A stretch of DNA of 64,000 nucleotides from Pseudescherichia vulneris NBRC 102420 (GTDB lineage Bacteria > Pseudomonadota > Gammaproteobacteria > Enterobacterales > Enterobacteriaceae). Of the stretch, positions 29,264-38,682 are shown one piece after another. The position numbers and the translations under genes are program-made. The stretch is from the NCBI RefSeq assembly GCF_000759795.1, contig NZ_BBMZ01000012.1, positions 124,001 to 188,000 of the forward strand, written 5' to 3'. How positions within the stretch are numbered: position 1 is the stretch's first letter; the number at the start of each line of letters is the position of its first letter. Under the pieces are notes generated by a model. The model ran no database searches, was not told the DNA's origin, and saw nothing but the letters and a program-made list of their open reading frames with translations.

Positions 29264-30331
29264 TTAACCGAGCTTCGCGCACGCCCATGCGATACCGCTG
29301 GCATACTCCGGCGGTAATAGTGGGACGATCGCTTCCAGGGTTGCGCTCAGGCGGTCGGTATCGCTGTCGTTGAGGTTCAGGTGCCCCACCTTACGGCCAG
29401 CGCGCACCTCTTTGTCATACCAGTGCAGATGCACCAGCGGCAGCTTCAGCCAGTCGTAGTTGAGATCGCTGCCAATCAGGTTGATCATCACCGACGGGGC
29501 ATTGACCACCGGCTTCGGCAGCGGCAGGTCGGTAATCGCGCGCAGGTGCAGTTCAAACTGGCTGATCGACGCGCCGTTTTGCGTCCAGTGGCCGCTGTTG
29601 TGCACGCGCGGAGCCAGCTCGTTAATCAGCAGGCCGCCAGGGGTCACAAAGCACTCCATCGCCATCACGCCAACGTAGCCCAGCTCTGCCATGATCGCGC
29701 CCAGCATCGCTTCGGCCTGCGTCTGCTGCTCTGCGTCGGCCAGCGGGAAAGCCACGCTGGTGCGCAGGATCCCGTCCTGATGCAGGTTATGGGTCAGAGG
29801 ATAGAACACGGTGCTGCCGTCGTGGCCGCGTGCGCCAACCAGCGATACTTCGCCGCTAAAGTTGATGCCCTGCTCAACGATGCACTCCCCGTAGCACTCC
29901 GCTGGCAGCGTCTCGGTTTCACCGGCGCGCAGACGCCACTGGCCGCGGCCGTCGTAGCCGCCCACCCGGCGCTTAACAATCGCCAGCTCACCCAGGGAGT
30001 CAAACACCTTAGGCCACTCGTCGGCGCTGGCCAGCAGCTGCCACGGCGCGGTCGCCAGCGAGAGACGGTCAAAGAGCTGCTTCTGAGTTAAACGGTCGGC
30101 AATAATTGGAAAGACGTCGCGATTAACAAATGCCGGATGACGCGCCAGCTCATGGGTCAATGCCGTTTCCGGCCAGCGCTCAATCTCGGCGGTAATTACG
30201 CTCTGCGCAAAGGGGACGGCTTCCGGCTCGTCGTCCAGCCCCACCGGCCAGACGGCGATGCCCAGCGGCTCACCAGCCTGACGCAGCATTCGGCCTAGCT
30301 GGCCGTTACCGAGGACGCATACCTGCTTCAT
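29264..30331 (-). CDS. purK: N5-carboxyaminoimidazole ribonucleotide synthase
   Basis: A 355-residue ATP-grasp enzyme of purine synthesis that uses ATP and bicarbonate to make N5-CAIR from AIR. It starts [21 protein letters not shown]; the ATP-grasp core includes [14 protein letters not shown] and the metal site [27 protein letters not shown]. It overlaps purE by 4 nt and shares the PurR-controlled promoter. Confidence 0.96.
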   Translation of the reverse strand: MKQVCVLGNGQLGRMLRQAGEPLGIAVWPVGLDDEPEAVPFAQSVITAEIERWPETALTHELARHPAFVNRDVFPIIADRLTQKQLFDRLSLATAPWQLLASADEWPKVFDSLGELAIVKRRVGGYDGRGQWRLRAGETETLPAECYGECIVEQGINFSGEVSLVGARGHDGSTVFYPLTHNLHQDGILRTSVAFPLADAEQQTQAEAMLGAIMAELGYVGVMAMECFVTPGGLLINELAPRVHNSGHWTQNGASISQFELHLRAITDLPLPKPVVNAPSVMINLIGSDLNYDWLKLPLVHLHWYDKEVRAGRKVGHLNLNDSDTDRLSATLEAIVPLLPPEYASGIAWACAKLG

Positions 30332-30837
30332 GCCGCACCTCGCGGATCCGGGTTATCCAGCACCTCGTCGGTCTGGGCTTTACGCCACTCTGCCAGGCGC
30401 TGATGCAGATCGCGGTCGTGGGTCGCAAGGATCTGCGCAGCCAGCAGCGCCGCGTTGGCGGCACCGGCTTTACCAATCGCCAGCGTGCCGACGGGAATAC
30501 CGCGCGGCATCTGAACGATAGAGTAGAGGCTATCGACGCCGCTGAGCGCCGCGCTCTGCACCGGTACGCCCAGCACCGGCACCAGGGTTTTGGCTGCGAT
30601 CATGCCCGGCAGATGCGCCGCGCCGCCAGCACCGGCAATAATCACCTGATAGCCATTCTGCTCTGCGCCTTCGGCGAAGCTAAACAGTTTATCCGGGGTG
30701 CGATGGGCGGAAACGACTTCAACATGGTGGGGAACGTGCAGGATGTCGAGGACTTCAGCGGCGAACTGCATGGTTGCCCAGTCACTTTTGGACCCCATCA
30801 CGATGGCGATACGTACCGGATTATTGCTCGAAGACAT
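30328..30837 (-). CDS. purE: N5-CAIR mutase
   Basis: A 169-residue class I PurE that converts N5-CAIR to CAIR. It has the diagnostic [22 protein letters not shown] (catalytic His) and [12 protein letters not shown] motifs. The start at 30837 is the family start [15 protein letters not shown]. It is the first gene of purEK, and a PurR operator lies 73 bp upstream. Confidence 0.96.
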   Translation of the reverse strand: MSSSNNPVRIAIVMGSKSDWATMQFAAEVLDILHVPHHVEVVSAHRTPDKLFSFAEGAEQNGYQVIIAGAGGAAHLPGMIAAKTLVPVLGVPVQSAALSGVDSLYSIVQMPRGIPVGTLAIGKAGAANAALLAAQILATHDRDLHQRLAEWRKAQTDEVLDNPDPRGAA

Positions 30838-30909
30838 GCGTCTAAAAACTCCTGTGGATGTGCGGCATAGCGCGTAACAGGGCACAGAGAATAGCATGGA
30901 AATCAGGCA

Positions 30910-30925
30910 AGGAAAACGGTTGCGT
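30910..30925 (-). promoter_or_regulatory. PurR operator of purEK
   Basis: The minus strand reads ACGCAACCGTTTTCCT, matching the PurR consensus ANGCAANCGNTTNCNT at every fixed position. It implies hypoxanthine/guanine-dependent repression of purEK. Confidence 0.88.
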
Positions 30926-30954
30926 CTGCTTGCCATGCGCGATTGTCAGAAGAA

Positions 30955-31896
30955 TTAAAATAAATTCTGCTGGAAGATCATCGGCTCTAAAAGACGTGGA
31001 TCGACGTTTTCAGAACTGCCTATCAGGAAAGGGCTTTGCGGATCGTGTTCCTTAAAGTTTTTGTTAGCTTGAGCGCTATTGAACGTAGCATAACAGTACT
31101 TACAGCCATGTAGACAGGTATTATAAACTCCGATATCGATGCTTTTTACGCAGCCGCAGGCTTCACGTTGACCTTGATCCTTGCTGCCAGCCAGCTGTAA
31201 TCCAAATAGAGAGTTAATTAAGGCTTCATCAATACATTTGCCATGCTGAACGCCTTTCTGTGCCAGCTCAATATTTTCCGCACAGCTAAATATCGATAGT
31301 CCATGCTGGTAGGCAATAGCTGCTAACTTTTCCGCCATCAGCATGCAGAGATCCTGGTTTTGTGTAATATCGCTATAGATGAGTGAGTCGACGGTTTTTA
31401 AGTTTTTTTCAGTCTTCTGATAAAAATCAGCAAAGCTAATAACCACCCGCTCTGTATGGCCTTCTAACTCACGCGCAAGCTTGCTGAAGAGGCGAATATG
31501 CTCCTTAAAGGGGAGTAGATTCGAGAACAGTATGGGATCGTAGCGCCAGATGACTTTATCTTTGCCTATCTTCTCTGCTAGCCGTTTGAATACATCTAGC
31601 GCCTTGTGCGGGTTTAGCGTTTTGGGGTCCAGGGCACGTGGGTAGCCAGTGATCGTAAACTGGAAATAAAAACGATACCCTAACTGCATTAGCTCATCTA
31701 TGTGAAGTAGCAGCTTTGTCGGATTGCGCGTCCAGAAAACAATCGCATCGACATCTTCAGGCAGTAGTGAGACGCGTGAAATTTGATTATAGTTAAAAGG
31801 ATTTCTGGTCAGTAAAAAACCAGCTCGAATACGGTTCATAAACCATTCGCTATAAAAAGCCGGAATATCCGTTCTACGACTGGCGCTGATAATCAT
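30955..31896 (-). CDS. DUF1848 family protein with C-terminal radical-SAM-like cysteine motif
   Basis: A 313-residue protein of the DUF1848 family, start MIISASRRTDIPAFYSEWF. Residues 50-130 contain IVFWTRNP and IWRYDPILFS, the family core with a TIM-barrel-like pattern. Near the C-terminus Cys247 and Cys249 precede CLHGCKYC at 261-268, a CX3CX2C spacing identical to the [4Fe-4S] motif of radical SAM enzymes but at the opposite end of the protein. The gene overlaps its upstream neighbour by 4 nt, so the two are coupled. Biochemical function is unknown; a radical-SAM-like iron-sulfur enzyme is an inference. The gene is AT-richer than its flanks. Confidence 0.8.
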   Translation of the reverse strand: MIISASRRTDIPAFYSEWFMNRIRAGFLLTRNPFNYNQISRVSLLPEDVDAIVFWTRNPTKLLLHIDELMQLGYRFYFQFTITGYPRALDPKTLNPHKALDVFKRLAEKIGKDKVIWRYDPILFSNLLPFKEHIRLFSKLARELEGHTERVVISFADFYQKTEKNLKTVDSLIYSDITQNQDLCMLMAEKLAAIAYQHGLSIFSCAENIELAQKGVQHGKCIDEALINSLFGLQLAGSKDQGQREACGCVKSIDIGVYNTCLHGCKYCYATFNSAQANKNFKEHDPQSPFLIGSSENVDPRLLEPMIFQQNLF

Positions 31897-32729
31897 CGCG
31901 TATATTCCAAAATCTGATAATTCATAAACATATTTGTAAATACAGGACTTTTATTTGCATTACATGCTTCTTCACAATCATCTCTACAAATAGGTAGGAT
32001 GTCGGGGTAATGAAAATTTTGATTGATTCGTTTAAGTCCGTGGGAACGATTCTCTCCTTGATAATTATAATAGGTTTCAGTTCTGTCGTCCGAACATTCA
32101 AAACCCATACGAGTTAATGCGCTGTCGATACTTCCAAAAATATTAATATGGTGATCGTTTCTTCTGTGTTCGGTGCTTATAAACGAGTTTAAAAAGAAAA
32201 TTCTCTCTTTAGATGTTTGTGCGATTTTTTCGGCGAATGCGTCTAAATTCGCGTTTGCAGCAATATCGCCAAGCGATTTGGGGAAGACAAACACGTCATA
32301 CTGATTAAGCTCGTGTTGACTGATATCATCTATCGAGGCGTTATTAAATGTGATGTTGTCAGCGTGTGCGGGTAATAATGCTCTGCTTTCCCATGCGCAT
32401 ACATCATAACCAGTATAATGAAAGGTAATGTGGTCCATGTTGTGACTAAGCGCATAATAATCAGGAGATAATCCACAGCCAAATGATGCTACATTTATAT
32501 CATAAGGACCATTAGGCAATAATCGATTTTTTAACTCCTCCGCAAGTATGCAGTATTCAAAATAATAAGCGGGAATGAATCTCAGAGCATAAATCTTCTG
32601 ATAAGTGATATTATCATAACTGCCATTTTCAGGAAGAGTATCAGAAAATTTACATAATTTCCCATCTCTCATAATGCTGTCATGAAAGCTCAGGACAAAA
32701 TGATGTATGAAATCTCTGTTGATGTTCAT
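31893..32729 (-). CDS. methyltransferase-like protein of unknown function
   Basis: A 278-residue protein. VASFGCGLSPDYYAL at about residues 80-94 resembles SAM-methyltransferase motif I, HYTGYDVCAWE (about 104-114) could be the acidic end of strand 2, and YDVFVFPKSLGDI (about 144-156) resembles motif IV. A C-terminal CRDDCEEAC (248-256) is a CX3CX3C cluster that might bind metal. No family is recognised with certainty. It is translated first and overlaps the DUF1848 gene; both are AT-rich and sit between purE and lpxH, which are nearly adjacent in E. coli, so the pair looks acquired. Confidence 0.65.
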   Translation of the reverse strand: MNINRDFIHHFVLSFHDSIMRDGKLCKFSDTLPENGSYDNITYQKIYALRFIPAYYFEYCILAEELKNRLLPNGPYDINVASFGCGLSPDYYALSHNMDHITFHYTGYDVCAWESRALLPAHADNITFNNASIDDISQHELNQYDVFVFPKSLGDIAANANLDAFAEKIAQTSKERIFFLNSFISTEHRRNDHHINIFGSIDSALTRMGFECSDDRTETYYNYQGENRSHGLKRINQNFHYPDILPICRDDCEEACNANKSPVFTNMFMNYQILEYTR

Positions 32730-32805
32730 ATTTTACTCCAGACACATTTAATGATCGCAGAGTAAACATAGCCTAGAGATTAATTACTGATCCAAATCAC
32801 TATTT

Positions 32806-33543
32806 TTAGTTATTTTCTTCATTGAATGGAAAGAAATTGAGTTCTACTTTGCCATGATCAACATATATCATCGAGCCTTCGCTATGCCAGGCCCCCAGCA
32901 CGCAGCGAAAAGCCGGTTCGCCGTTGACGGTCAGCTCGTGCACCGCCGGGCGGTGGGTATGACCATGGATAAGCCACTGTACCTTATGACATTCCAGTGC
33001 ATGGCTCACTGCCTGCTGGTTCACATCCATAATGGTGAGCGATTTGCTGCTGTTGGCCGCTTTGCTGTCGGAGCGCATCTTTGCGGCCACCTTATGGCGG
33101 ATAAACAGCGGCAGGGCAAGAAACAGCTTTTGTAGCCAGGGTTGGTGGACCTTGGCACGAAACGCCTGGTAGCCCGCGTCGTCGGTGCACAGGGTATCGC
33201 CGTGCATAATCAGCACCCGGCGACCGTAGAGGTCGAGCACCACCTCTTCCGGCAGCAGCGTCATGCCGCTCTCGCGAGCGAAGCGCTTGCCCAGCAGGAA
33301 GTCACGGTTGCCGTGGATAAAGTAGCAGGGGACGCCGCTGTCGCTCACTGTTTTTAGCGCGGCGGCAACCTGGCGGTGGAGCGGGTTGGGATCGTCGTCG
33401 CCAATCCAGGCTTCAAACAGATCGCCAAGAATGTAGAGGGCGTCGGCGTCACGCGCCGTACCGGCCAGAAAACGCAGAAAACCGGCGGTGATCGCCGGTT
33501 CTTCTGTACACAGATGGAGATCTGCGATGAAAAGCGTCGCCAC
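32806..33543 (-). CDS. lpxH: UDP-2,3-diacylglucosamine diphosphatase
   Basis: A 245-residue calcineurin-like phosphoesterase of lipid A synthesis that cleaves UDP-2,3-diacylglucosamine to lipid X and UMP. Metal motifs are visible: [32 protein letters not shown] and HGHTHRP. The start is GTG at 33543, two bases after the ppiB stop, giving a ppiB-lpxH operon. Confidence 0.95.
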   Translation of the reverse strand: MATLFIADLHLCTEEPAITAGFLRFLAGTARDADALYILGDLFEAWIGDDDPNPLHRQVAAALKTVSDSGVPCYFIHGNRDFLLGKRFARESGMTLLPEEVVLDLYGRRVLIMHGDTLCTDDAGYQAFRAKVHQPWLQKLFLALPLFIRHKVAAKMRSDSKAANSSKSLTIMDVNQQAVSHALECHKVQWLIHGHTHRPAVHELTVNGEPAFRCVLGAWHSEGSMIYVDHGKVELNFFPFNEENN

Positions 33544-33545
33544 GA

Positions 33546-34040
33546 TTACTCGCTGACGGTCACGTTTTCGATGATCACGTCTTCTTTAGGAACGTCCTGG
33601 TGCATGCCGCTGCGACCGGTAGAGACCGCTTTGATTTTGTCGACCACGTCCATGCCTTCAACCACTTCGGCGAATACGCAGTAGCCCCAGCCCTGCATGT
33701 TTTCACCGCTGAAGTTCAGGAAGTCGTTGTCTGCCACGTTGATGAAGAACTGTGCAGTAGCAGAGTGCGGTGCCTGGGTACGGGCCATCGCCAGCGTGCC
33801 ACGGGTGTTTTTCAGGCCGTTGTTCGCTTCGTTTTTGATCGCGTCTTTGGTTGCTTTCTGATTCATGCCCGGCTCAAAGCCGCCGCCCTGGATCATAAAG
33901 CCATTGATAACACGGTGGAAAATGGTGTTGTTGTAGAAACCTTCGCGGCAGTAGTCCAGGAAGTTCTTAACAGTTTCAGGCGCTTTGTCATCAAACGTTT
34001 TGATTACGATATCGCCGTGATTAGTGTGGAAAGTAACCAT
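33546..34040 (-). CDS. ppiB: cytoplasmic peptidyl-prolyl isomerase B
   Basis: A 164-residue cyclophilin without signal peptide. Conserved parts are [29 protein letters not shown] (active-site Arg/Phe) and [17 protein letters not shown]. It accelerates proline isomerisation in folding proteins. It is divergent from cysS with a 173-bp shared promoter region, as in E. coli. Confidence 0.96.
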   Translation of the reverse strand: MVTFHTNHGDIVIKTFDDKAPETVKNFLDYCREGFYNNTIFHRVINGFMIQGGGFEPGMNQKATKDAIKNEANNGLKNTRGTLAMARTQAPHSATAQFFINVADNDFLNFSGENMQGWGYCVFAEVVEGMDVVDKIKAVSTGRSGMHQDVPKEDVIIENVTVSE

Positions 34041-34213
34041 TTTTGCATCCTGTTCCGGTAGTGTAGAGCATCGACCCAGCTGTGGGTCACGTATAGTCGC
34101 CTGTTATAGCATAACCGCAAGGTTCGATCACCTTGCAAAGGGTGCTGCTTCGGTTATCAATTATGGGTATCATACCCACTTCATTCTCCACACACGTCTC
34201 AACGGAATCTTTG

Positions 34214-35599
34214 ATGCTAAAAATTTATAACACCCTGACGCGCCAAAAAGAGGAATTTAAACCTATTCATGCCGGGAAGGTTGGCATGTACGTGTGTGGT
34301 ATCACCGTTTACGATCTCTGTCACATCGGTCATGGCCGGACCTTCGTCTCCTTTGACGTGGTCGCGCGCTACCTGCGTTTCCTCGGCTATGAGCTGAAGT
34401 ACGTGCGTAACATCACCGATATCGACGACAAGATCATCAAACGCGCTAACGAAAACGGCGAGAGCTTTGTCGCGCTGGTGGATCGCATGATTGGCGAGAT
34501 GCACGCTGATTTCGACGCCCTGAACATCCTGCGTCCCGACAGCGAGCCGCGCGCTACCCACCATATTCACGAAATCATCGAGATCACTGAACGCCTGATC
34601 GAACGTGGCCATGCCTACGTGGCCGACAACGGCGACGTGATGTTCTCCGTGCCCACCGATCCCAACTACGGCAAGCTGTCGCGCCAGGATCTGGAGCAGC
34701 TGCAGGCCGGAGCTCGCGTTGAAGTCGCCGAGATCAAACGCAACCCGATGGATTTCGTACTGTGGAAGATGTCCAAGCCGGGCGAGCCGAGCTGGTCGTC
34801 ACCGTGGGGCGAAGGGCGTCCGGGCTGGCACATTGAGTGCTCGGCGATGAACTGCAAGCAGCTGGGTCACCATTTCGACATTCACGGCGGCGGATCGGAT
34901 CTGATGTTCCCCCACCATGAAAACGAAATCGCCCAGTCCACCTGCGCGCACGACGGCGAGTACGTGAACTACTGGATGCACTCCGGCATGGTGATGGTTG
35001 ACCGCGAGAAGATGTCGAAATCGCTGGGCAACTTCTTTACCGTGCGTGACGTGCTGAAGTATTACGATGCGGAGACCATCCGTTACTTCCTGATGTCCGG
35101 TCACTACCGCAGCCAGCTCAACTATAGTGAAGAGAACCTCAAGCAGGCGCGTTCGGCGCTGGAGCGTCTCTACACCGCGCTGCGCGGCACTGACAAATCC
35201 GTTGCCGCAGCGGGCGGCGACGCCTTTGAAGCGCGCTTTGTTGAGGCGATGGACGACGACTTCAACACCCCGGAAGCCTACTCGGTGCTGTTCGACATGG
35301 CCCGCGACGTTAACCGTCTGAAAGGTGAAGACATGCAGGCGGCGAACGCCATGGCATCCCATCTGCGTAAGCTGGCTGCCGTGCTCGGCCTGCTGGAGCA
35401 GGAGCCAGAAGCTTTCCTGCAGAGCGGTGCGCAGGCGGACGACGGTGAAGTTGCAGAGATTGAAGCCCTGATCCAGCAGCGTCTGGACGCCCGTAAAGCG
35501 AAGGATTGGGCAGCGGCGGATGCGGCGCGTGACCGTCTGAATGAGATGGGGATCGTGCTGGAAGATGGCCCGCAGGGAACCACCTGGCGTCGTAAGTAA
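34214..35599 (+). CDS. cysS: cysteinyl-tRNA synthetase
   Basis: A 461-residue class I synthetase, the E. coli length. It has the HIGH motif ([10 protein letters not shown]), zinc ligands ([19 protein letters not shown] and downstream HHENE), KMSKS in [11 protein letters not shown], and the DALR anticodon domain. The start at 34214 is the family start [15 protein letters not shown]; upstream codons in the same frame are not conserved. Confidence 0.97.
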   Translation: MLKIYNTLTRQKEEFKPIHAGKVGMYVCGITVYDLCHIGHGRTFVSFDVVARYLRFLGYELKYVRNITDIDDKIIKRANENGESFVALVDRMIGEMHADFDALNILRPDSEPRATHHIHEIIEITERLIERGHAYVADNGDVMFSVPTDPNYGKLSRQDLEQLQAGARVEVAEIKRNPMDFVLWKMSKPGEPSWSSPWGEGRPGWHIECSAMNCKQLGHHFDIHGGGSDLMFPHHENEIAQSTCAHDGEYVNYWMHSGMVMVDREKMSKSLGNFFTVRDVLKYYDAETIRYFLMSGHYRSQLNYSEENLKQARSALERLYTALRGTDKSVAAAGGDAFEARFVEAMDDDFNTPEAYSVLFDMARDVNRLKGEDMQAANAMASHLRKLAAVLGLLEQEPEAFLQSGAQADDGEVAEIEALIQQRLDARKAKDWAAADAARDRLNEMGIVLEDGPQGTTWRRK

Positions 35600-35613
35600 A
35601 ACGTACGTGTTTT

Positions 35614-35643
35614 GTAGGCCGGGCAAACGCAGTGCCGCCCGGC
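35614..35643. repeat. single REP element after cysS
   Basis: GTAGGCCGGGCAAACGCAG followed by TGCCGCCCGGC is a REP-type palindrome between the convergent cysS and the repressor gene. Confidence 0.7.
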
Positions 35644-35652
35644 GATTTCCCA

Positions 35653-36675
35653 TTAAGCTGACTCGCGCGTCACCAGCTGTCCCGAGAGGGTGATGCGCTG
35701 GGTCAGCAGATCCGGCTCTTTGATTTTGCGGATCATCAGCGACGCCGCCTGGCGTCCGGTCTCCTCGCTTGCCGACGATACGTAGGTAAACGAGGGCGAC
35801 GTTAAGTTCACATGCAGCATATCTTCGAAACCTATCAGCGCCACCTGCTGCGTCAGAAACACATCTTTCCCTACCGTACGTCCTACATGGTGAATCCCGG
35901 AGAGCGAGCCGATCATTGCATCTGGCGAGTGGCAGAGCAGGGCGGTGATGGTGTTGTTCTTCTCCAGCAGCTGCCGGGTCGCGTGGCTCGCCGCGTGGGT
36001 CCCCTCCATGCAGGCCGGGGTCGACTCTTCCCGAGTGACTAACCCGTACTGGGTCAGCGCGCTGCGAAACCCGGCCAGCCGCTGCTGGCGGATCAGGCTG
36101 TTCTCCGCGCCGCCGATGTAGGCAATGCTGCGGTGGCCGCGCTCGATCAGGTAACGGGTAGCGAGGCTGGCGGCCTGGCGGTTATCGCGCATCACTAGGT
36201 TGCACTCCTCCTCCAGCAGGGATTGCGATACCACAACCAGTGGCAGAGGGCAGGTGCGGATCGGCGTAGGCAGGCGAGAGGTGGTGGCATCGGAGGCGAG
36301 GTAGATCACGCCAGCCACACCCTGCTGCTTAAACGAGAGCAGGCAGCGTTCAAGGCTGTCGCTATCGTTGAGAGGCTGGCTGAGAAAGACCATGTAGCCC
36401 TGCTTCTCCAGCTCCAGTACGGTGCTGGCCATCACCTTCACCGAGAAGCTGTCGCTAAAGTCACGCAGGATCAGGCCAATCAGATTAGAGGTATTGGCCC
36501 GAAGATTGGCCGCCGCCACGTTGTGGACGTAGCCGAGGGTGTCGATCGCCTGCTGCACCTTTTCAATTGTGGCGGTCGATATTTTTCCTTTTTGGCGAAG
36601 CACCAGCGAAACGGTGGAGACGGAGACCCCCGCCAGCTTCGCGACATCAATAATGCTAACCTTCTTCAAATCCAC
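35653..36675 (-). CDS. LacI-family repressor, MalI-like
   Basis: A 340-residue repressor. The N-terminal helix-turn-helix SIIDVAKLAGVSVSTVSLVLRQKGKIS and hinge residues are followed by a periplasmic-binding-protein-like sensor (NLIGLILRDFSDSFSV and on). It most resembles MalI in the head region. It lies 83 bp downstream of an EIICB gene on the same strand behind a hairpin, and the EIICB promoter has two CG-centred operators of MalI type, so it very likely represses that PTS gene. The inducer is not readable. Confidence 0.88.
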   Translation of the reverse strand: MDLKKVSIIDVAKLAGVSVSTVSLVLRQKGKISTATIEKVQQAIDTLGYVHNVAAANLRANTSNLIGLILRDFSDSFSVKVMASTVLELEKQGYMVFLSQPLNDSDSLERCLLSFKQQGVAGVIYLASDATTSRLPTPIRTCPLPLVVVSQSLLEEECNLVMRDNRQAASLATRYLIERGHRSIAYIGGAENSLIRQQRLAGFRSALTQYGLVTREESTPACMEGTHAASHATRQLLEKNNTITALLCHSPDAMIGSLSGIHHVGRTVGKDVFLTQQVALIGFEDMLHVNLTSPSFTYVSSASEETGRQAASLMIRKIKEPDLLTQRITLSGQLVTRESA

Positions 36676-36704
36676 TCCCTGAACTTAACGGCTATGCAGT
36701 CAAC

Positions 36705-36735
36705 GATGAAAAGTCTCCTGTACGATACAGGAGAC
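36705..36735 (-). terminator. intrinsic terminator between the PTS gene and its repressor
   Basis: GTCTCCTGTA-CGA-TACAGGAGAC is a 10-bp perfect stem with a 3-nt loop, followed on the minus strand by TTTTC. It should reduce read-through from the PTS gene into the repressor gene. Confidence 0.75.
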
Positions 36736-36758
36736 CTTATCACCTTAACAGCGTCAGG

Positions 36759-38258
36759 TTACTTGCCGATCATGCCCGACATGGTCTGGGCAATAAACTG
36801 CGCACGTGCGCCGAAAATCACCTGAATACCGTTATCGCCAACGAATACCACGCCGCGTGCACCGACGCCGTTCAGGCCATCTTTGTCCACCAGCTCACTC
36901 TTCGCGACTTCAAGGCGCAGGCGGGTGATGCACGAGCCTACTGAGCTAATATTCTGCGCGCCGCCCAGCAGGGCCACGATCTCGGTTGCCAGTTCGTCAT
37001 CGGTTTTATCGTTAACGTTAGCGGTCACTTCGGTACGGCCCGGCGTTTTCACATCGAAGCGGCGGATCACAAAGCGGAAGGTGAAGTAGTAGATCAGCCC
37101 CATCGGGATGCCGACGATAATCGCGTTCAGGAAGTTGGTCTGGTAGCCGTTAAACGACGGTAGAATACCGAACGAGATATAGTCGATCAGGCCCGCCGAG
37201 AAGGATTTCGCAATGTGCGCATGGAGCAGATACATGCACATATACGACAGCCCGGCCATGATGGCGTTAAAGACGTAGAGCACCGGCGCAACGAAGATAA
37301 AGGTAAACTCAACCGGCTCGGTGATCCCGGTCAGGAAGCAGGTCAGCGCGGCGGAGAAGAGAATACCGGAAGCGATCTTTTTGTTACGGGTATGCGCCTC
37401 ATGATACATCGCCAGACAGGCCGCCGGCAGCGCAAACAGCATCAGCGGGAACTCGCCCTGCATGAACTTACCGGCATTCTGGTAGGTATCGCTGCTGAAC
37501 GATTTAGCCCCTTCTTCCAGCATTTTGAACCAGATGGTCTGATCGCCGTGAATAACCTGGCCCGCCTGGGTGGTGTAGTCGCCAAACGAGTACCAGAATG
37601 ACGGATACCAGATGTGGTGCAGGCCGAGCGGGATCAGCGCACGTTCCACCAGTCCGAAGATAAAGGTCGACGCGGCCTGGTTATCGCCGTTTACGACTAC
37701 CGAGAGTGCATCGATACCCGCCTGGATATGCTGCCAGACGTAGGGCAGCAGCAGGCCGAGCAGGAACGACAGGAACGCGGTAGCAATCGCCACAAAGCGT
37801 TTACCGGAGAAGAAGCCGAGGAATTCCGGCAGCTGCATGGTGTGGAAGCGGTTATAGCACCACGCGGCGAGGATGCCGCAGATCAGGCCGCCAAAGACGC
37901 CCATCTGCAACGTCGGGATGCCGACCACCATGGCATACTTCCCACCCTGGGAGGCCATCTCTGGGGTAATCGACAGCACCGTGCCGATGGTCATGTTAGT
38001 GATAAACACCGAGACCGCCGCCGAAAGCGCGGCAATGCCGGACTCCGACGCCAGGCCTACCGCAGAGCCGATGGCAAACAGCAGCGGTAGGTTATCAAAG
38101 ATAACCCCACCGGCGTTCATCATCAGCGGCAGGTGAAACTTATCGCCAAACGCCAGCAGCAGACCTGCGGCGGGCAACAGCGAAATTGGCAGCATCAATG
38201 CGCGGCCAATCATTGATAACTTCGAGAGCGATTTTACGAACCCCGACAGCAGACTCAT
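36759..38258 (-). CDS. PTS EIICB component, glucose/maltose family
   Basis: A 499-residue PTS permease: an N-terminal EIIC membrane domain (about residues 1-390; SKLSMIGRALMLPISLLPAAGLLLAFGD start, and GITEPVEFTFIFVAPVLY sugar-site loop) and a C-terminal EIIB domain with the phosphocysteine in SVGSCITRLRL (Cys443). The family includes PtsG, NagE and MalX; it would use a shared EIIA(Glc). The start at 38258 is after GGGGGAAAA. Pairing with a MalI-like repressor suggests an alpha-glucoside or similar sugar. Confidence 0.9.
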   Translation of the reverse strand: MSLLSGFVKSLSKLSMIGRALMLPISLLPAAGLLLAFGDKFHLPLMMNAGGVIFDNLPLLFAIGSAVGLASESGIAALSAAVSVFITNMTIGTVLSITPEMASQGGKYAMVVGIPTLQMGVFGGLICGILAAWCYNRFHTMQLPEFLGFFSGKRFVAIATAFLSFLLGLLLPYVWQHIQAGIDALSVVVNGDNQAASTFIFGLVERALIPLGLHHIWYPSFWYSFGDYTTQAGQVIHGDQTIWFKMLEEGAKSFSSDTYQNAGKFMQGEFPLMLFALPAACLAMYHEAHTRNKKIASGILFSAALTCFLTGITEPVEFTFIFVAPVLYVFNAIMAGLSYMCMYLLHAHIAKSFSAGLIDYISFGILPSFNGYQTNFLNAIIVGIPMGLIYYFTFRFVIRRFDVKTPGRTEVTANVNDKTDDELATEIVALLGGAQNISSVGSCITRLRLEVAKSELVDKDGLNGVGARGVVFVGDNGIQVIFGARAQFIAQTMSGMIGK

Positions 38259-38320
38259 GCGGTTTTCCCCCAATTATAGAAACCCTGGTGATGGCGTAAT
38301 TGTTGTTAGTAGAATTGTAA

Positions 38321-38347
38321 GTAGAACGTTTTAGTAGAACGTTTTAC
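38321..38347 (-). promoter_or_regulatory. tandem LacI/MalI-type operators
   Basis: GTAGAACGTTTTAG (38321-38334) and GTAGAACGTTTTAC (38334-38347) share one base and are 13 bp apart. Both are near-palindromes centred on CG, like the MalI site GATAAAACGTTTTATC. They lie 63-89 bp upstream of the EIICB start, in promoter territory. Confidence 0.8.
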
Positions 38348-38432
38348 TTATCGTGATTTAAGCCATGGCGGGCCGCAACAGAAATCTGCTGGGAAGTCAG
38401 ACGAATTTGTTATTCTTTGACGTGGATCGAGC

Positions 38433-38459
38433 AATGGCCCTTATGAGTTAAGGGCCATT
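38433..38459. terminator. hairpin after ybcJ
   Basis: AATGGCCCTTA and its complement form an 11-bp stem with loop TGAGT 10 bp beyond the ybcJ stop. There is no T-run on either side, so it may be a weak terminator or boundary element. Confidence 0.5.
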
Positions 38460-38468
38460 AAGGCGGGA

Positions 38469-38681
38469 TTAATCAGTTACAGTGATACTTTGACCGTTAA
38501 ACGTGACCGTTTGTCCTGCTACGATCTTGCAGCGCTTGCGGGTTTCTACCGCGCCATCGACGCTGACCAGGCCATCGGCAATAAAATTCTTCGCCTGCGC
38601 GCCGCTTTCACTCCAGCCTTCCAGCTTCAGCAGATCGCACAGCTCAACGTGCGGATGTTTACCTAAAGAGAATGTTGCCAT
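38469..38681 (-). CDS. ybcJ: S4-domain RNA-binding protein YbcJ
   Basis: A 70-residue single S4 domain (VELCDLLKLEGWSESGAQAKNFIADGLVSVDGAVETRKRCKI), the fold that binds structured RNA. It is immediately downstream of folD (1-bp gap) as in E. coli. Its RNA target is unknown. Confidence 0.93.
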   Translation of the reverse strand: MATFSLGKHPHVELCDLLKLEGWSESGAQAKNFIADGLVSVDGAVETRKRCKIVAGQTVTFNGQSITVTD

Positions 38682-38682
38682 C

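Noticed and set aside
34799-35653. Antisense frame over cysS
   Set aside because: cysS has HIGH and KMSKS motifs and family length; the antisense frame is a shadow.
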